This document shows, one piece after another, positions 9,358-17,954 of a stretch of 64,000 bases of DNA. The notes beneath the pieces were generated by a model. It had not been told where the DNA came from and did no database searches. It worked only from the letters and a program-made list of their open reading frames with translations. The stretch is from Mariniphaga anaerophila (lineage in GTDB: Bacteria > Bacteroidota > Bacteroidia > Bacteroidales > Prolixibacteraceae): assembly GCF_900129025.1 (NCBI RefSeq), contig NZ_FQUM01000015.1:1-64000 (forward strand), read 5' to 3'. The position numbers and the translations under genes were made by a program. How positions within the stretch are numbered: position 1 is the stretch's first letter; each line of letters begins with the position of its first letter.

Positions 9358-10226
9358 AGATTGCGATATTGTCCCGGAACCCCAATTTATATTCAACCAG
9401 AAGACTGGTAGAAGCGGGAAATCAGCGAAAGCACGAAATGATGGTGGTTGACCACACCAAATGCGATCTGATTATAGAAAAAAGAAAACCTGTCATCATA
9501 TACAAAGGTAAAATGCTGGACCGCGTTGATGCCGTAATTCCGAGAATCGGAGCTTCGGTAACTTTTTACGGAACCGCAGTTGTCCGCCAGTTCGAAATGA
9601 TGAAGGTTTTTACGGCGATTGAATCCCAGGCGCTTTTGCGCTCGCGGGAGAAACTGCGCAGTTTGCAGATTTTATCGCGGGCCGGATTGGGGCTTCCCAA
9701 AACGGTGTTTACCAATTATTCCCGAAATGCAAAGGAAATTGTGCAGGCTGCAGGCGGAGCTCCGGTTGTGGTTAAGCTGCTTGAAGGTACGCAGGGGTTG
9801 GGAGTTGTGTTGGCCGAAACCGACAATGCTGCCGAATCTGTAATTGATGCATTCAACGGATTGAAAGTGCGTGTAATTGTTCAGGAGTTTATTGAAGAAG
9901 CAAAAGGTGCTGATATTCGCGCATTTGTGGTCGATGGCGTTGTTGTGGGTGCCATGAAAAGGCAGGCCAAGCAGGGCGAGTTCCGCTCTAATTTGCATCG
10001 GGGAGGAACTGCAGAAGTGATTGAACTGACCGAGGAAGAAGAGAATGCAGCGCTGAAAGCAGCGCGGGTGATGGGGCTTGGGATTTGCGGGGTAGACATG
10101 CTTAAATCAAATTACGGTCCGTTGATATTGGAGGTGAATTCGTCGCCCGGACTGGAAGGAATCGAAAAAGCCACCGGGAAAAATATTGCAAAAAATATTA
10201 TCCGGTACGTCGAACGTCATGTTTAG
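9354..10226 (+). CDS. rimK: RimK-family alpha-L-glutamate ligase
   Basis: A 290-residue ATP-grasp enzyme close in length to E. coli RimK (300). It starts [10 protein letters not shown] and shows [11 protein letters not shown] (about 62-72), the ATP-grasp nucleotide loop [15 protein letters not shown] (about 137-151), [18 protein letters not shown] and the metal-binding [13 protein letters not shown] near the end (about 257-269). RimK ligases add glutamate to the C-terminus of ribosomal protein S6, and the family also makes poly-glutamate chains. It overlaps the upstream RimB-like gene by four bases and is followed five bases later by an AstE-like gene. Confidence 0.93.
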   Translation: MKIAILSRNPNLYSTRRLVEAGNQRKHEMMVVDHTKCDLIIEKRKPVIIYKGKMLDRVDAVIPRIGASVTFYGTAVVRQFEMMKVFTAIESQALLRSREKLRSLQILSRAGLGLPKTVFTNYSRNAKEIVQAAGGAPVVVKLLEGTQGLGVVLAETDNAAESVIDAFNGLKVRVIVQEFIEEAKGADIRAFVVDGVVVGAMKRQAKQGEFRSNLHRGGTAEVIELTEEEENAALKAARVMGLGICGVDMLKSNYGPLILEVNSSPGLEGIEKATGKNIAKNIIRYVERHV

Positions 10227-10231
10227 TCAAA

Positions 10232-11200
10232 ATGGCCAAAAAAACTTGTAAAAATATTACCATCCTCGGAGAAGAAATTGTTCCCGGCAAAAAAAAGTTT
10301 TTGACGCTCGACGCCGCTCGTCTGCACACATACACAAAAATAGAAGTGCCGGTGGTTGTTGAACGTGCCAAAAAAGATGGGCCGGTATTATTGCTCACAG
10401 CAGGAATTCACGGAAACGAACTGAACGGAATTGAGATTGTTCGCGGATTGCTGGCAAAAAAATATACGCGCCCCGATGCCGGAATGGTAATTTCCATACC
10501 AACGGTCAATGTTTTTGGCTTCATAAATCAAACCCGCGAATTTCCCGACGGGAAGGATTTAAATCGCGTATTTCCGGGGACGCGAAAGGGCTCGTTGGCG
10601 AGTATTTTTGCACATCACCTCATGAATGAGATTCTGCCGCAGGTAGATTACTGCATCGATTTTCATACCGGAGGAGCGCGCAGGTTTAATTCTTCACAAA
10701 TTCGCATTTCGAAAGGCAACGAAGAGTTGTTTAAATTAGCCGAAGTTTTTAGCCCGCGGTTTATTGTTTACACAGCCCAGCGCGACAAGTCGTTTCGCGA
10801 GGCAGCCACAAAAAGTGGGAAAAAAGTACTTCTTTTTGAAGGCGGAAAATCGCACGATTTTAATCAGCGGATTACCACGCGGGGCATGCTTGGCACATTA
10901 AAGGTTATGCATCATTTGGGCATGCGCGATTTTTCAGAGGAAATTGCAAACTATGATTTTCCGCCACCGGTTGTTATTAAAGAATCGAGCTGGGTACGTG
11001 CAAAACAGGGCGGCCTTTTTCGCTTTTTTGTGAAAGACGGCTCCAAGGTAGAAAAAGGACAGGTGGTGGGTACCATTTCCGATCCTTACGGAAGATTTGA
11101 ATTCAAAGTAAAAATTCCTGAATCAGGTTATATTATCGGGCTGAACCACGAACCTGTGGTTTACAAAGGCGATGCACTGTTGCATCTGGGCGTGGTTTAA
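10232..11200 (+). CDS. Succinylglutamate desuccinylase/aspartoacylase-family metallohydrolase
   Basis: A 322-residue M14-like zinc enzyme of the AstE/AspA family. Zinc ligands are visible as H60 and E63 in GIHGNELNG and H145 in DFHTGG; E203 in LFEGG is the likely catalytic base, and DLNRVFPG (about 109-116) is the usual substrate-carboxylate motif. The C-terminal ~80 residues form a beta-rich biotinyl-lipoyl-like domain (GSKVEKGQVVGTISDPYG). The family removes acyl groups from N-acyl amino acids, or C-terminal residues in related carboxypeptidases. Being third in a tight RimB-RimK cassette, it may act on a glutamylated product; that is inference. Arginine succinyl-pathway genes are absent nearby, so an AstE role is unlikely. 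Confidence 0.85.
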   Translation: MAKKTCKNITILGEEIVPGKKKFLTLDAARLHTYTKIEVPVVVERAKKDGPVLLLTAGIHGNELNGIEIVRGLLAKKYTRPDAGMVISIPTVNVFGFINQTREFPDGKDLNRVFPGTRKGSLASIFAHHLMNEILPQVDYCIDFHTGGARRFNSSQIRISKGNEELFKLAEVFSPRFIVYTAQRDKSFREAATKSGKKVLLFEGGKSHDFNQRITTRGMLGTLKVMHHLGMRDFSEEIANYDFPPPVVIKESSWVRAKQGGLFRFFVKDGSKVEKGQVVGTISDPYGRFEFKVKIPESGYIIGLNHEPVVYKGDALLHLGVV

Positions 11201-11204
11201 ACAG

Positions 11205-11996
11205 TTATTCCTGAATGTTAATTACAGAGATGATTGGCAAATGATCTGAATAATTTACGTGGTACACTTTCTTGTCAATCACGTCAATCCGTTCTGATTT
11301 TCCTACCAGTATGTAATCGATTTTTTTGATGGGATTTACAGTCGGAAATGTGTGAGAATCATCTGGCTGAGTGTTCTGGAAGTTTTCCAGCAGTATTGAG
11401 ATTTCTTTTGTGCCGGGCTCAGCATTCATGTCTCCCGTTAAAATGCATGGCATGTCTGAGCTTTTATAGATTTCGTTGATCAATTCAGCCTGCCGTATTC
11501 TGGAGTCTGAATTGCGATAATCCAGATGTGCTACTCCAACCATCCATTTGTTTTTTGTCGGAAGGGTAATTTGAGCCGTCAGAAATGCTCTGGTTTCATT
11601 AATCGAATCAGGGAAAATGGGTAGCCGATGATTTTTTACTTCAGTAATTGGGTATTTCGAAAGTAACGCTTGCCCGTACGAACCGCCCTGAAAAGCAAAA
11701 TGACGAACAAAAGCGTAATTCATCCCGGTGTATTTTGCCAGTACTTTAGCCTGGTCGACCTGACCCGACCGATAACAAACGCTGTCCACTTCCTGCAACC
11801 CGACAATATCTGCCCCGGTTTCTTTGATGAACGCTGCAATCTTCATCAACTGGTCTTCGTTATTTGCATCTTTCCCCGTGTGAATATTGTACGACATCAC
11901 TTTTAGTTTATGAGTGCTGGTAGGTTTGCACGAAGCTGCAAATAAAACCATTAGCAGCATTGTGCCGTACAGGCATATCTTTTTAGTGCTCAACAT
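11205..11996 (-). CDS. Endonuclease/exonuclease/phosphatase-family lipoprotein
   Basis: A 263-residue member of the DNase I-like EEP superfamily. The active-site set is visible: MSYNIHTG (Asn), GLQEVD (Glu), GDMNAEP (Asp/Asn) and the terminal SDHLPI (Asp-His). The N-terminus is a lipoprotein signal with lipobox FAASC (C23), so the enzyme is probably attached to a membrane outside the cytoplasm. Superfamily members cut nucleic acids, sphingomyelin or inositol phosphates, and the sequence alone does not choose; extracytoplasmic Bacteroidota members are often nucleases or phosphodiesterases. It is convergent with the AstE-like gene, separated by four bases. Confidence 0.8.
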   Translation of the reverse strand: MLSTKKICLYGTMLLMVLFAASCKPTSTHKLKVMSYNIHTGKDANNEDQLMKIAAFIKETGADIVGLQEVDSVCYRSGQVDQAKVLAKYTGMNYAFVRHFAFQGGSYGQALLSKYPITEVKNHRLPIFPDSINETRAFLTAQITLPTKNKWMVGVAHLDYRNSDSRIRQAELINEIYKSSDMPCILTGDMNAEPGTKEISILLENFQNTQPDDSHTFPTVNPIKKIDYILVGKSERIDVIDKKVYHVNYSDHLPIISVINIQE

Positions 11997-12462
11997 AACA
12001 TGAAAATTTACTGATTTTTGAATAAATTCAACTATAGCGTCAACAGGTGAATGATTCGATGGTTTTGTTATTTCCCATCAAAGAACGGAAAAAGATCAAT
12101 ACAGTTGCACGGTTTTGTGCCTCGGAATTGGTTTTATGTTTGATTAAGCACTTTCGTTTGTGCGGTTACACGTCGAAAATCTTGTTAGATGCAATTAAAT
12201 AAATGTGTCCATTGCGACTGTTCATGTTCTATCAATGTAGTTTAATTCGGTAACAAAGGAAAAAATTTTGGCAACTGCTTTTGCATTCAACAGTTCAATC
12301 CCGTGATGAATACTGCATCGTTACATATAAGTATAAAAATGAGAATGGAGATTAAATATCTAGTCGTTCGTTTTATTGAATTGTGCGCGTAGAATTTTTT
12401 CTATGCGGCGTTTTTATTTCAGTTTTCAAAAAAGAATAGCTGGGCGGGTGGTGCCCCGGAAC
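11997..12462. other. Intergenic region, no gene seen
   Basis: 466 AT-rich bases between two minus-strand genes. There is no ORF of plausible composition, no tRNA fold and no strong T-tailed hairpin. It presumably carries the promoter of the EEP-family gene and the 3' untranslated end of the permease gene. I see nothing more specific. Confidence 0.6.
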
Positions 12463-13716
12463 TTAAACCGCGTTCATCGCTTCCACCGGATTCAACCGCG
12501 AAGCTGCCCGGGCCGGCATTAACCCGGCAATAAATCCGATGATGCACGAAATCATGAGCCCTTTAATAATGTTTGAAGCGGTAAGAAATATGGTAAACTC
12601 AGTGGCAGAATTTACAATTAAGGTTCCAAAAAAGATAAGAATCAGCCCTACTGTTCCTCCAATTACCGAAAGCACAACCGCTTCAAAAATAAACTGTAGC
12701 AATATGAAATATTTTTTTGCGCCAAGCGATTTTTGAATCCCGATTAGTTTTGTGCGTTCTTTTACCGAAACAAACATTATGTTGGCAATTCCGAATCCGC
12801 CTACAATAATGGAAAATCCTCCGATAATCCAGCCGGCCATATTAAATACAATAAAAAACTGGTCAAACTGGTTCGAAATAAGGCTTACCTCATTAAGCGC
12901 AAAATTATTTTCTTCCATTGGCTTCAGTCGTCTGATGCTTCGCATAACGCCTTCCAGTTCTGCAATAAACCGTTGCTGATCGGCGCCCGGTTTTGCTTTT
13001 ACGCAAATTGACTGTCCCGAGTCCCGGTTGCGGATATCTACCATATAAAACGATTTGACAACACTAATCTGAATGTTATTATCCATGCTGGTGCCGAACA
13101 TGTCTTGCCCGGTTCGTTCGTAAAGTCCAATTATCTGAAAACGGAATCCCTGTATTTTTATGAACTCGCCCACCGGATTCTGTCCGGGAAAAAGCTTGGC
13201 CGCAATCTCAGCGCCAATGAGTGCTACCGGCGCGCCCGACTGCATTTCGCTTTCGGTAAAGTATCGCCCGTCAGAAAGTTTTAGGTTCCAGATGTCAAAT
13301 AAGTCGTATGAAGTGGCCAGTATAGTGGTGTTGTCAATCTGGTTGCTTTCGTGTTGTACTGTTCGTGAGAATCCGTGGAAAAAGGCTGCATTCTGAAAAG
13401 AAGACCCCCGACGCATAATTTCGGCAGCCTCGGCTATTTCCGGAGCTGGCCGGTTCATGTATTTCCACCACGGGTACTCCGTTTCTCCTTCGGGAGGTGC
13501 CCACGGCCATTTCTGGATGTAAACCATGTTGGTCCCCAGTGAATTCAGACTTTCTCGAATGTATCGCTCCAGGGAGTCGATTACCGTAAAAACCGAGATG
13601 ATGGCAAATATACCAATGGTAATTCCCAAAAGAGAAAGAAACGTTCTCAGCTTGTTTGCCCGCAGCGAATTAAACGCAAACGAGAAGCTTTCAAAAATTA
13701 ACCGAACCAACAACAT
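12463..13716 (-). CDS. MacB-like ABC transporter permease
   Basis: A 417-residue FtsX-family permease with the MacB layout: N-terminal membrane segment (SLLGITIGIFAIISVFTVIDSLE, about 28-50), a periplasmic MacB_PCD domain (about 55-280, with MVYIQKWPW and LIGAEIAAKLFPGQNPVG), then three membrane segments (about 290-410) ending in MPARAASRLNPVEAM, the typical family terminus. Members move substrates such as macrolides, peptides or lipoproteins across the periplasm with an ATPase and often an outer-membrane channel. No ATPase or membrane-fusion gene adjoins it, so it is an orphan permease here. Substrate cannot be named. Confidence 0.85.
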   Translation of the reverse strand: MLLVRLIFESFSFAFNSLRANKLRTFLSLLGITIGIFAIISVFTVIDSLERYIRESLNSLGTNMVYIQKWPWAPPEGETEYPWWKYMNRPAPEIAEAAEIMRRGSSFQNAAFFHGFSRTVQHESNQIDNTTILATSYDLFDIWNLKLSDGRYFTESEMQSGAPVALIGAEIAAKLFPGQNPVGEFIKIQGFRFQIIGLYERTGQDMFGTSMDNNIQISVVKSFYMVDIRNRDSGQSICVKAKPGADQQRFIAELEGVMRSIRRLKPMEENNFALNEVSLISNQFDQFFIVFNMAGWIIGGFSIIVGGFGIANIMFVSVKERTKLIGIQKSLGAKKYFILLQFIFEAVVLSVIGGTVGLILIFFGTLIVNSATEFTIFLTASNIIKGLMISCIIGFIAGLMPARAASRLNPVEAMNAV

Positions 13717-13928
13717 TTGCCAAAATATTTAATGTAAAAATACCATATTCTTGCACTGCTTTCGCAATAAAACCGAACCATTTCAGTTCAGAATTATGCA
13801 GAAGCTAACATATTAGTGTTAATTTTTCTTAAGGATTACAACCTGTATTTTGAAACGGTAAATAAACTTTTTATTTTTCTAGCATAAGATAAAAAACTGT
13901 TTTATAACAGGATGTGCTTCGATTTTTT

Positions 13929-13936
13929 TATCTTTG
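13929..13936 (+). promoter_or_regulatory. -7 promoter element of purH
   Basis: TATCTTTG is an exact match to the Bacteroidota -7 consensus TAnnTTTG, 26 bases before the purH ATG. A T-rich stretch near 13899-13904 could serve as a poor -33 region. This is probably also the main promoter for the downstream mre genes, since purH to mreB is only 17 bases. Confidence 0.6.
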
Positions 13937-13961
13937 CAAACGAATTTGAAACGAGAAATAA

Positions 13962-15557
13962 ATGGCTGATAATAAAAAAATTAAGACTGCTCTTGTCTCG
14001 GTTTATCATAAAGAAAACCTGGATGAAATTATTCATAAGTTAAATAACCTGGGCGTAAAATTAATAAGCACCGGCGGAACCAAAAGTTTTATCGAATCGC
14101 TGGGCGTTCCGGTCACTTCGGTTGAAAGTCTTACCGGATATCCTTCTATTTTGGGCGGACGCGTAAAAACGCTTCATCCGAAAATTTTTGGAGGTATTTT
14201 GTCGCGCCGTGATAATCAGGGTGATGTGAGTCAATTGACCGAATATGATATTCCTGAAATTGATTTGGTTATTGTTGACTTGTATCCGTTTGAAAGCACT
14301 GTTGCTTCGGGTGCTTCAGAACAGGAAATTATCGAAAAAATAGATATTGGCGGTATTTCTCTTATCAGGGCAGCAGCCAAAAATTTCAAAGATGTAGTGA
14401 TTGTTCCTTCTCAAAAAGAATACAAACCACTGCTTAGTTTGCTGAATGAGAAAAACGGCGAATGTTCGATGGAAGATCGTAAATGGTTTGCCGGAAAAGC
14501 TTTTGCTGTTTCTTCGCATTACGATGCAGCAATTTTTGGCTATTTCAACACAGAAGAAACAGAAAGCCCGTCGGAACGGATTAGCCTGAATAACGGACAT
14601 GTATTGCGTTACGGCGAAAATCCACACCAAAAAGCAACTTTCTATAAATTCAATAATGTTCCGTCAGAAGTAACACTGGCTAATGCACAGGTACTTCAGG
14701 GAAAAGCATTGTCGTACAATAATATGCTCGATGCAGATGCCGCATGGAAAGCATCCAGCGATGCCTTTCACGCAGTAACTCATCTGGAAAATAAGGTGGC
14801 TGTTTCGGTAATTAAGCACCTTAACCCTTGCGGACTTGCAGTTACCAACAATATACTCGAATCGCTCGAGCTGGCCTGGGCCGGCGATCCTATCAGCGCC
14901 TACGGAAGTATTATTTGTTTTACCGATACGGTTACAAAAGAGGTTGCTGAATGGTTTAAAGGGAAATTTGTTGAAATAATTATCGCTCCAGAATTTGCCG
15001 AAGATGCTTTGGAAGTATTTGCAAAGAAGAAAAATTTGCGACTGCTTGTTACTCCTGTAAAATCGGAAAAAACTCACGAAAAGTTGTACCGTTCAATTAG
15101 TGGCGGGATGCTGGTGCAGGACGAAGACGAAGGAATGGATACAGAATTTAAGGAAGTAACCCAAAAAGAGTTTGGCTCTGAAAAAATAAATCTGTCGAAA
15201 TTTGGTGTGGTGGCTTGCAAGCATTTAAAAAGTAATGCCATTGCCATTGTAACCCAAAAAGAAAACGGATCGTTCTGGCTTACCGGCGCAGGAATGGGGC
15301 AGCCCAACCGGCTCGATAGCTTGCGGAACCTTACAATGCCGCGTTTCAATATGAAAGAAGGCGTTAACCTGGCCGAATCGGTATTGATTTCCGATGCGTT
15401 TTTCCCGTTTCGCGACAGCATTGAAGCAGCCAACGAGTACGGTGTAAAATACATTGTAGAACCGGGAGGCAGCATACGCGATGAGGAAGTGATTGATGCC
15501 TGCAATGAATTTGGTATTGCCATGGTGTTTACCGGGAGACGGCATTTTAAACATTGA
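13962..15557 (+). CDS. purH: Bifunctional AICAR formyltransferase / IMP cyclohydrolase
   Basis: A 531-residue PurH. The N-terminal MGS-like IMP cyclohydrolase domain (about 1-200) shows ALVSVYHKENL, STGGTKSFIE, GGRVKTLHPKIFGGIL and DLVIVDLYPFE. The C-terminal AICAR formyltransferase domain (about 205-531) shows LRYGENPHQKATFY, the catalytic HLNPCG (about 286) and a terminal VFTGRRHFKH. It performs the last two steps of de novo IMP synthesis. The length is somewhat above the usual ~510. It has its own -7 element and is followed 17 bases later by mreB, so purine synthesis and rod-shape genes appear to share a transcript. Confidence 0.95.
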   Translation: MADNKKIKTALVSVYHKENLDEIIHKLNNLGVKLISTGGTKSFIESLGVPVTSVESLTGYPSILGGRVKTLHPKIFGGILSRRDNQGDVSQLTEYDIPEIDLVIVDLYPFESTVASGASEQEIIEKIDIGGISLIRAAAKNFKDVVIVPSQKEYKPLLSLLNEKNGECSMEDRKWFAGKAFAVSSHYDAAIFGYFNTEETESPSERISLNNGHVLRYGENPHQKATFYKFNNVPSEVTLANAQVLQGKALSYNNMLDADAAWKASSDAFHAVTHLENKVAVSVIKHLNPCGLAVTNNILESLELAWAGDPISAYGSIICFTDTVTKEVAEWFKGKFVEIIIAPEFAEDALEVFAKKKNLRLLVTPVKSEKTHEKLYRSISGGMLVQDEDEGMDTEFKEVTQKEFGSEKINLSKFGVVACKHLKSNAIAIVTQKENGSFWLTGAGMGQPNRLDSLRNLTMPRFNMKEGVNLAESVLISDAFFPFRDSIEAANEYGVKYIVEPGGSIRDEEVIDACNEFGIAMVFTGRRHFKH

Positions 15558-15574
15558 TATAATATAATCAGAAG

Positions 15575-16597
15575 ATGGGACTTTTTTCTTTTTTAACCCA
15601 GGAGATTGCTATTGACCTGGGTACAGCAAACACAATAATCATTCATAACGATAAAATCGTGGTGGATGAGCCCTCTATTGTAGCCATCGATTTGAAGACC
15701 GAAAAAATGGTGGCCATTGGAGAAAAAGCCCGGCAGATGCAGGGGAAAACACATGCCAATCTGAAAACAATCAGACCGTTGCGCGACGGGGTGATTGCAG
15801 ATTTTAATGCTGCAGAACAGATGATACGCGGGATGATTAAAATGATCAATTCCAAACCGCGAATGTTTTCTCCGGCGTTGAAAATGGTTGTTTGTATCCC
15901 TTCTGGAAGCACAGAGGTTGAAGTGCGTGCGGTGCGCGACTCTGCTGAACACGCAGGCGGGCGCGAAGTGTACATGCTTTACGAACCGTTGGCCGCAGCC
16001 ATTGGAATTGGCCTGGATGTGGAAGCACCGGAAGGGAACATGGTAGTTGATATAGGTGGTGGAACAACCGAAATTGCCGTAATTTCTCTGGGAGGAATTG
16101 TTACCAACCGTTCCATTCGTATTGCCGGCGATGATTTAACTTCGGACATTATGGAATACATGCGTCACCAGCACAACATTAAAATTGGTGAACGCACTGC
16201 CGAAGAAATCAAAATTCACGTGGGGTCTGCGCTCTCGCAACTCAAGGATCCGCCACCGGATTTTATTGTCCAGGGGCCGAACCAGATGACTGCGCTTCCC
16301 ATTGAAGTGCCCGTTTCTTACCAGGAAATTGCCCACTGTCTTGAAAAATCGATCTCTAAAATAGAAACTGCTGTTTTGGCTGCCCTTGAACAAACTCCGC
16401 CCGAACTTTATGCCGATATTGTTACCAAAGGAATTTGGCTTGCCGGCGGCGGTGCCTTGCTTAAAGGGTTCGACAAAAGGCTGACGGATAAAATCGGTAT
16501 TCCTTTCCGGGTGGCAGAAGACCCGTTGAGAGCTGTTGTTCGGGGAACAGGAATTGCTTTAAAGAATGTAGATAAATTTTCATTCCTGATTAGATAA
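15575..16597 (+). CDS. mreB: Rod shape-determining protein MreB (bacterial actin)
   Basis: A 340-residue MreB, normal length. The actin-fold phosphate loops are present: IDLGTANTI (about 12-20), DIGGGTTEIAVISLGG (about 153-168) and GGGALLKGFD (about 289). A membrane-associating hydrophobic N-terminus (GLFSFLTQEI) is present. MreB forms membrane-bound filaments that steer the elongation peptidoglycan machine together with MreC, MreD, PBP2 and RodA, all of which follow directly. The start ATG follows purH closely. Confidence 0.96.
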   Translation: MGLFSFLTQEIAIDLGTANTIIIHNDKIVVDEPSIVAIDLKTEKMVAIGEKARQMQGKTHANLKTIRPLRDGVIADFNAAEQMIRGMIKMINSKPRMFSPALKMVVCIPSGSTEVEVRAVRDSAEHAGGREVYMLYEPLAAAIGIGLDVEAPEGNMVVDIGGGTTEIAVISLGGIVTNRSIRIAGDDLTSDIMEYMRHQHNIKIGERTAEEIKIHVGSALSQLKDPPPDFIVQGPNQMTALPIEVPVSYQEIAHCLEKSISKIETAVLAALEQTPPELYADIVTKGIWLAGGGALLKGFDKRLTDKIGIPFRVAEDPLRAVVRGTGIALKNVDKFSFLIR

Positions 16598-16618
16598 TAG
16601 TCAGGATTTTATTTAAGT

Positions 16619-17464
16619 ATGAGAAGCCTAATCAGGTATTTGCTGAAAAACCATGCTTTTGTGCTTTTTGTTCTGTTGGAAGGTTTTGCCCTTACAATGG
16701 TATTTAATTACAACAGTTTTCAGAAAGCAACTTACCTGAACTCGGCAAGCCGGCTTACCGGGACAGTATATAATATGTTTCATTCGGTTACCGGTTATTT
16801 TGGCCTGGCAAAAATTAACAGAGAACTTGCCGGGGAAAATGCAAGGTTGAGAAGCCTCCTGGAAAATCAGCCTGGTTATTTTTTGTCTCCAGACAGTACC
16901 TCTTCCACCCAGTTGCAGAACGATTCTGTTTTTCGGTTTATTACCGCTGAGGTCATTAACAATTCGGTGAACAGGCCTCTGAATTACCTCACCCTGAATA
17001 AAGGCCGGAAACAGGGAATAAAACCTGATATGGGAATTATTTCGAACCGGGGAATTGTTGGTGTGGTCGGACAGGTTTCCGAATCTTACGCCATGGGATT
17101 ATCGGTGTTAAATCAGCGATGGAGTGTTTCCGCAAAAGTAAAGAAGAACGGTTACTACGGATCTTTAATGTGGAACGGGACAGATTATCGTTATGCAACT
17201 CTGGCAGAAATTCCGTTGCACGTTGATGTTGCAATTGGCGATACCGTTGTTACCAGTGGATATTCTTCGATTTTTCCGGAAGGAATTTTAGTGGGAACAA
17301 TAAGTGATTTTACACGACCCGACGGCGAAAATTATTATGCGATTAAGGTGAAACTGTTTGTCGATTTTAAATCGATTTCTCATGTTGAAGTGGTTGAAAA
17401 TACAGACAGACAGGAGATTGATGAATTGGATAAAACGCTGAAAAATGATAGGCAGGCTAATTAA
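16619..17464 (+). CDS. mreC: Rod shape-determining protein MreC
   Basis: A 281-residue bitopic membrane protein: one N-terminal membrane helix (FVLFVLLEGFALTMVF, about 14-29), a coiled coil (INRELAGENARLRSLLEN, about 65-82), then the paired beta-barrel MreC domain (about 110-260, with LTLNKGRKQGIKPDMGI and GDTVVTSGYSSIFPEGILVG). MreC links cytoplasmic MreB to PBP2 in the periplasm and activates it. The last 20 bases overlap mreD, so translation is coupled. Confidence 0.93.
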   Translation: MRSLIRYLLKNHAFVLFVLLEGFALTMVFNYNSFQKATYLNSASRLTGTVYNMFHSVTGYFGLAKINRELAGENARLRSLLENQPGYFLSPDSTSSTQLQNDSVFRFITAEVINNSVNRPLNYLTLNKGRKQGIKPDMGIISNRGIVGVVGQVSESYAMGLSVLNQRWSVSAKVKKNGYYGSLMWNGTDYRYATLAEIPLHVDVAIGDTVVTSGYSSIFPEGILVGTISDFTRPDGENYYAIKVKLFVDFKSISHVEVVENTDRQEIDELDKTLKNDRQAN

Positions 17465-17948
17465 ATACGGGGTAATGTTTGTCGTGCTTGTTTTGATGCA
17501 GGTGCTTGTGCTTAACCAGGTTCAGCTGAGTGGCTACATTAATCCGTTTATTTACGTGTTGTTTATTATGTTGCTTCCGGTAAGTACCCCCAGGTATCTG
17601 CTGCTGATTCTCGGATTTTTAATCGGTTTTGTTGTGGATATTTTTTCAAATAGTCTGGGTATTCATGCAGCGGCAACAGTTTTTATTGCATTTGTCAGGC
17701 CTTTCGTAATCAGTTCAATTTCTACCCGGGAAGAGGATCGAAATGAATATCCCGGATTGCGCCAAAATAAGTTTTCCTGGTTTTTATCATACACAGCAAT
17801 CATGGTGTTGTTGCACCATTTTGTGCTGTTTTATCTCGAATATTTTACTTTCTCTCACTTTTTTCTCACTTTTTTGAGGGTGTTGCTCAGTTCTGTTTTT
17901 TCCATATTTATTATAGTTTTGAGTCAGTTTATAATTTTTAGGGAGTAA
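17445..17948 (+). CDS. mreD: Rod shape-determining protein MreD
   Basis: A 167-residue hydrophobic protein with about five membrane segments and almost no soluble part. Sequence similarity in this family is low; the call rests on size, hydrophobicity, the FLIGFVVDIFSNSLGIHAAA stretch and its exact place between mreC and the PBP2 gene. It overlaps mreC by 20 bases and ends 6 bases before mrdA. Its role is structural support of the MreC-PBP2 part of the elongasome. Confidence 0.88.
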   Translation: MIGRLIKYGVMFVVLVLMQVLVLNQVQLSGYINPFIYVLFIMLLPVSTPRYLLLILGFLIGFVVDIFSNSLGIHAAATVFIAFVRPFVISSISTREEDRNEYPGLRQNKFSWFLSYTAIMVLLHHFVLFYLEYFTFSHFFLTFLRVLLSSVFSIFIIVLSQFIIFRE

Positions 17949-17954
17949 AAACGA

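Noticed and set aside
11997-12462. Search for a tRNA, small RNA or riboswitch in the longest early gap
   Set aside because: No cloverleaf, no known riboswitch core and no T-tailed hairpin were found by eye.
12463-13716. MacB-like permease as part of a multi-gene efflux system
   Set aside because: No ATPase, membrane-fusion or outer-membrane channel gene lies on either side, so only an orphan permease is supported.
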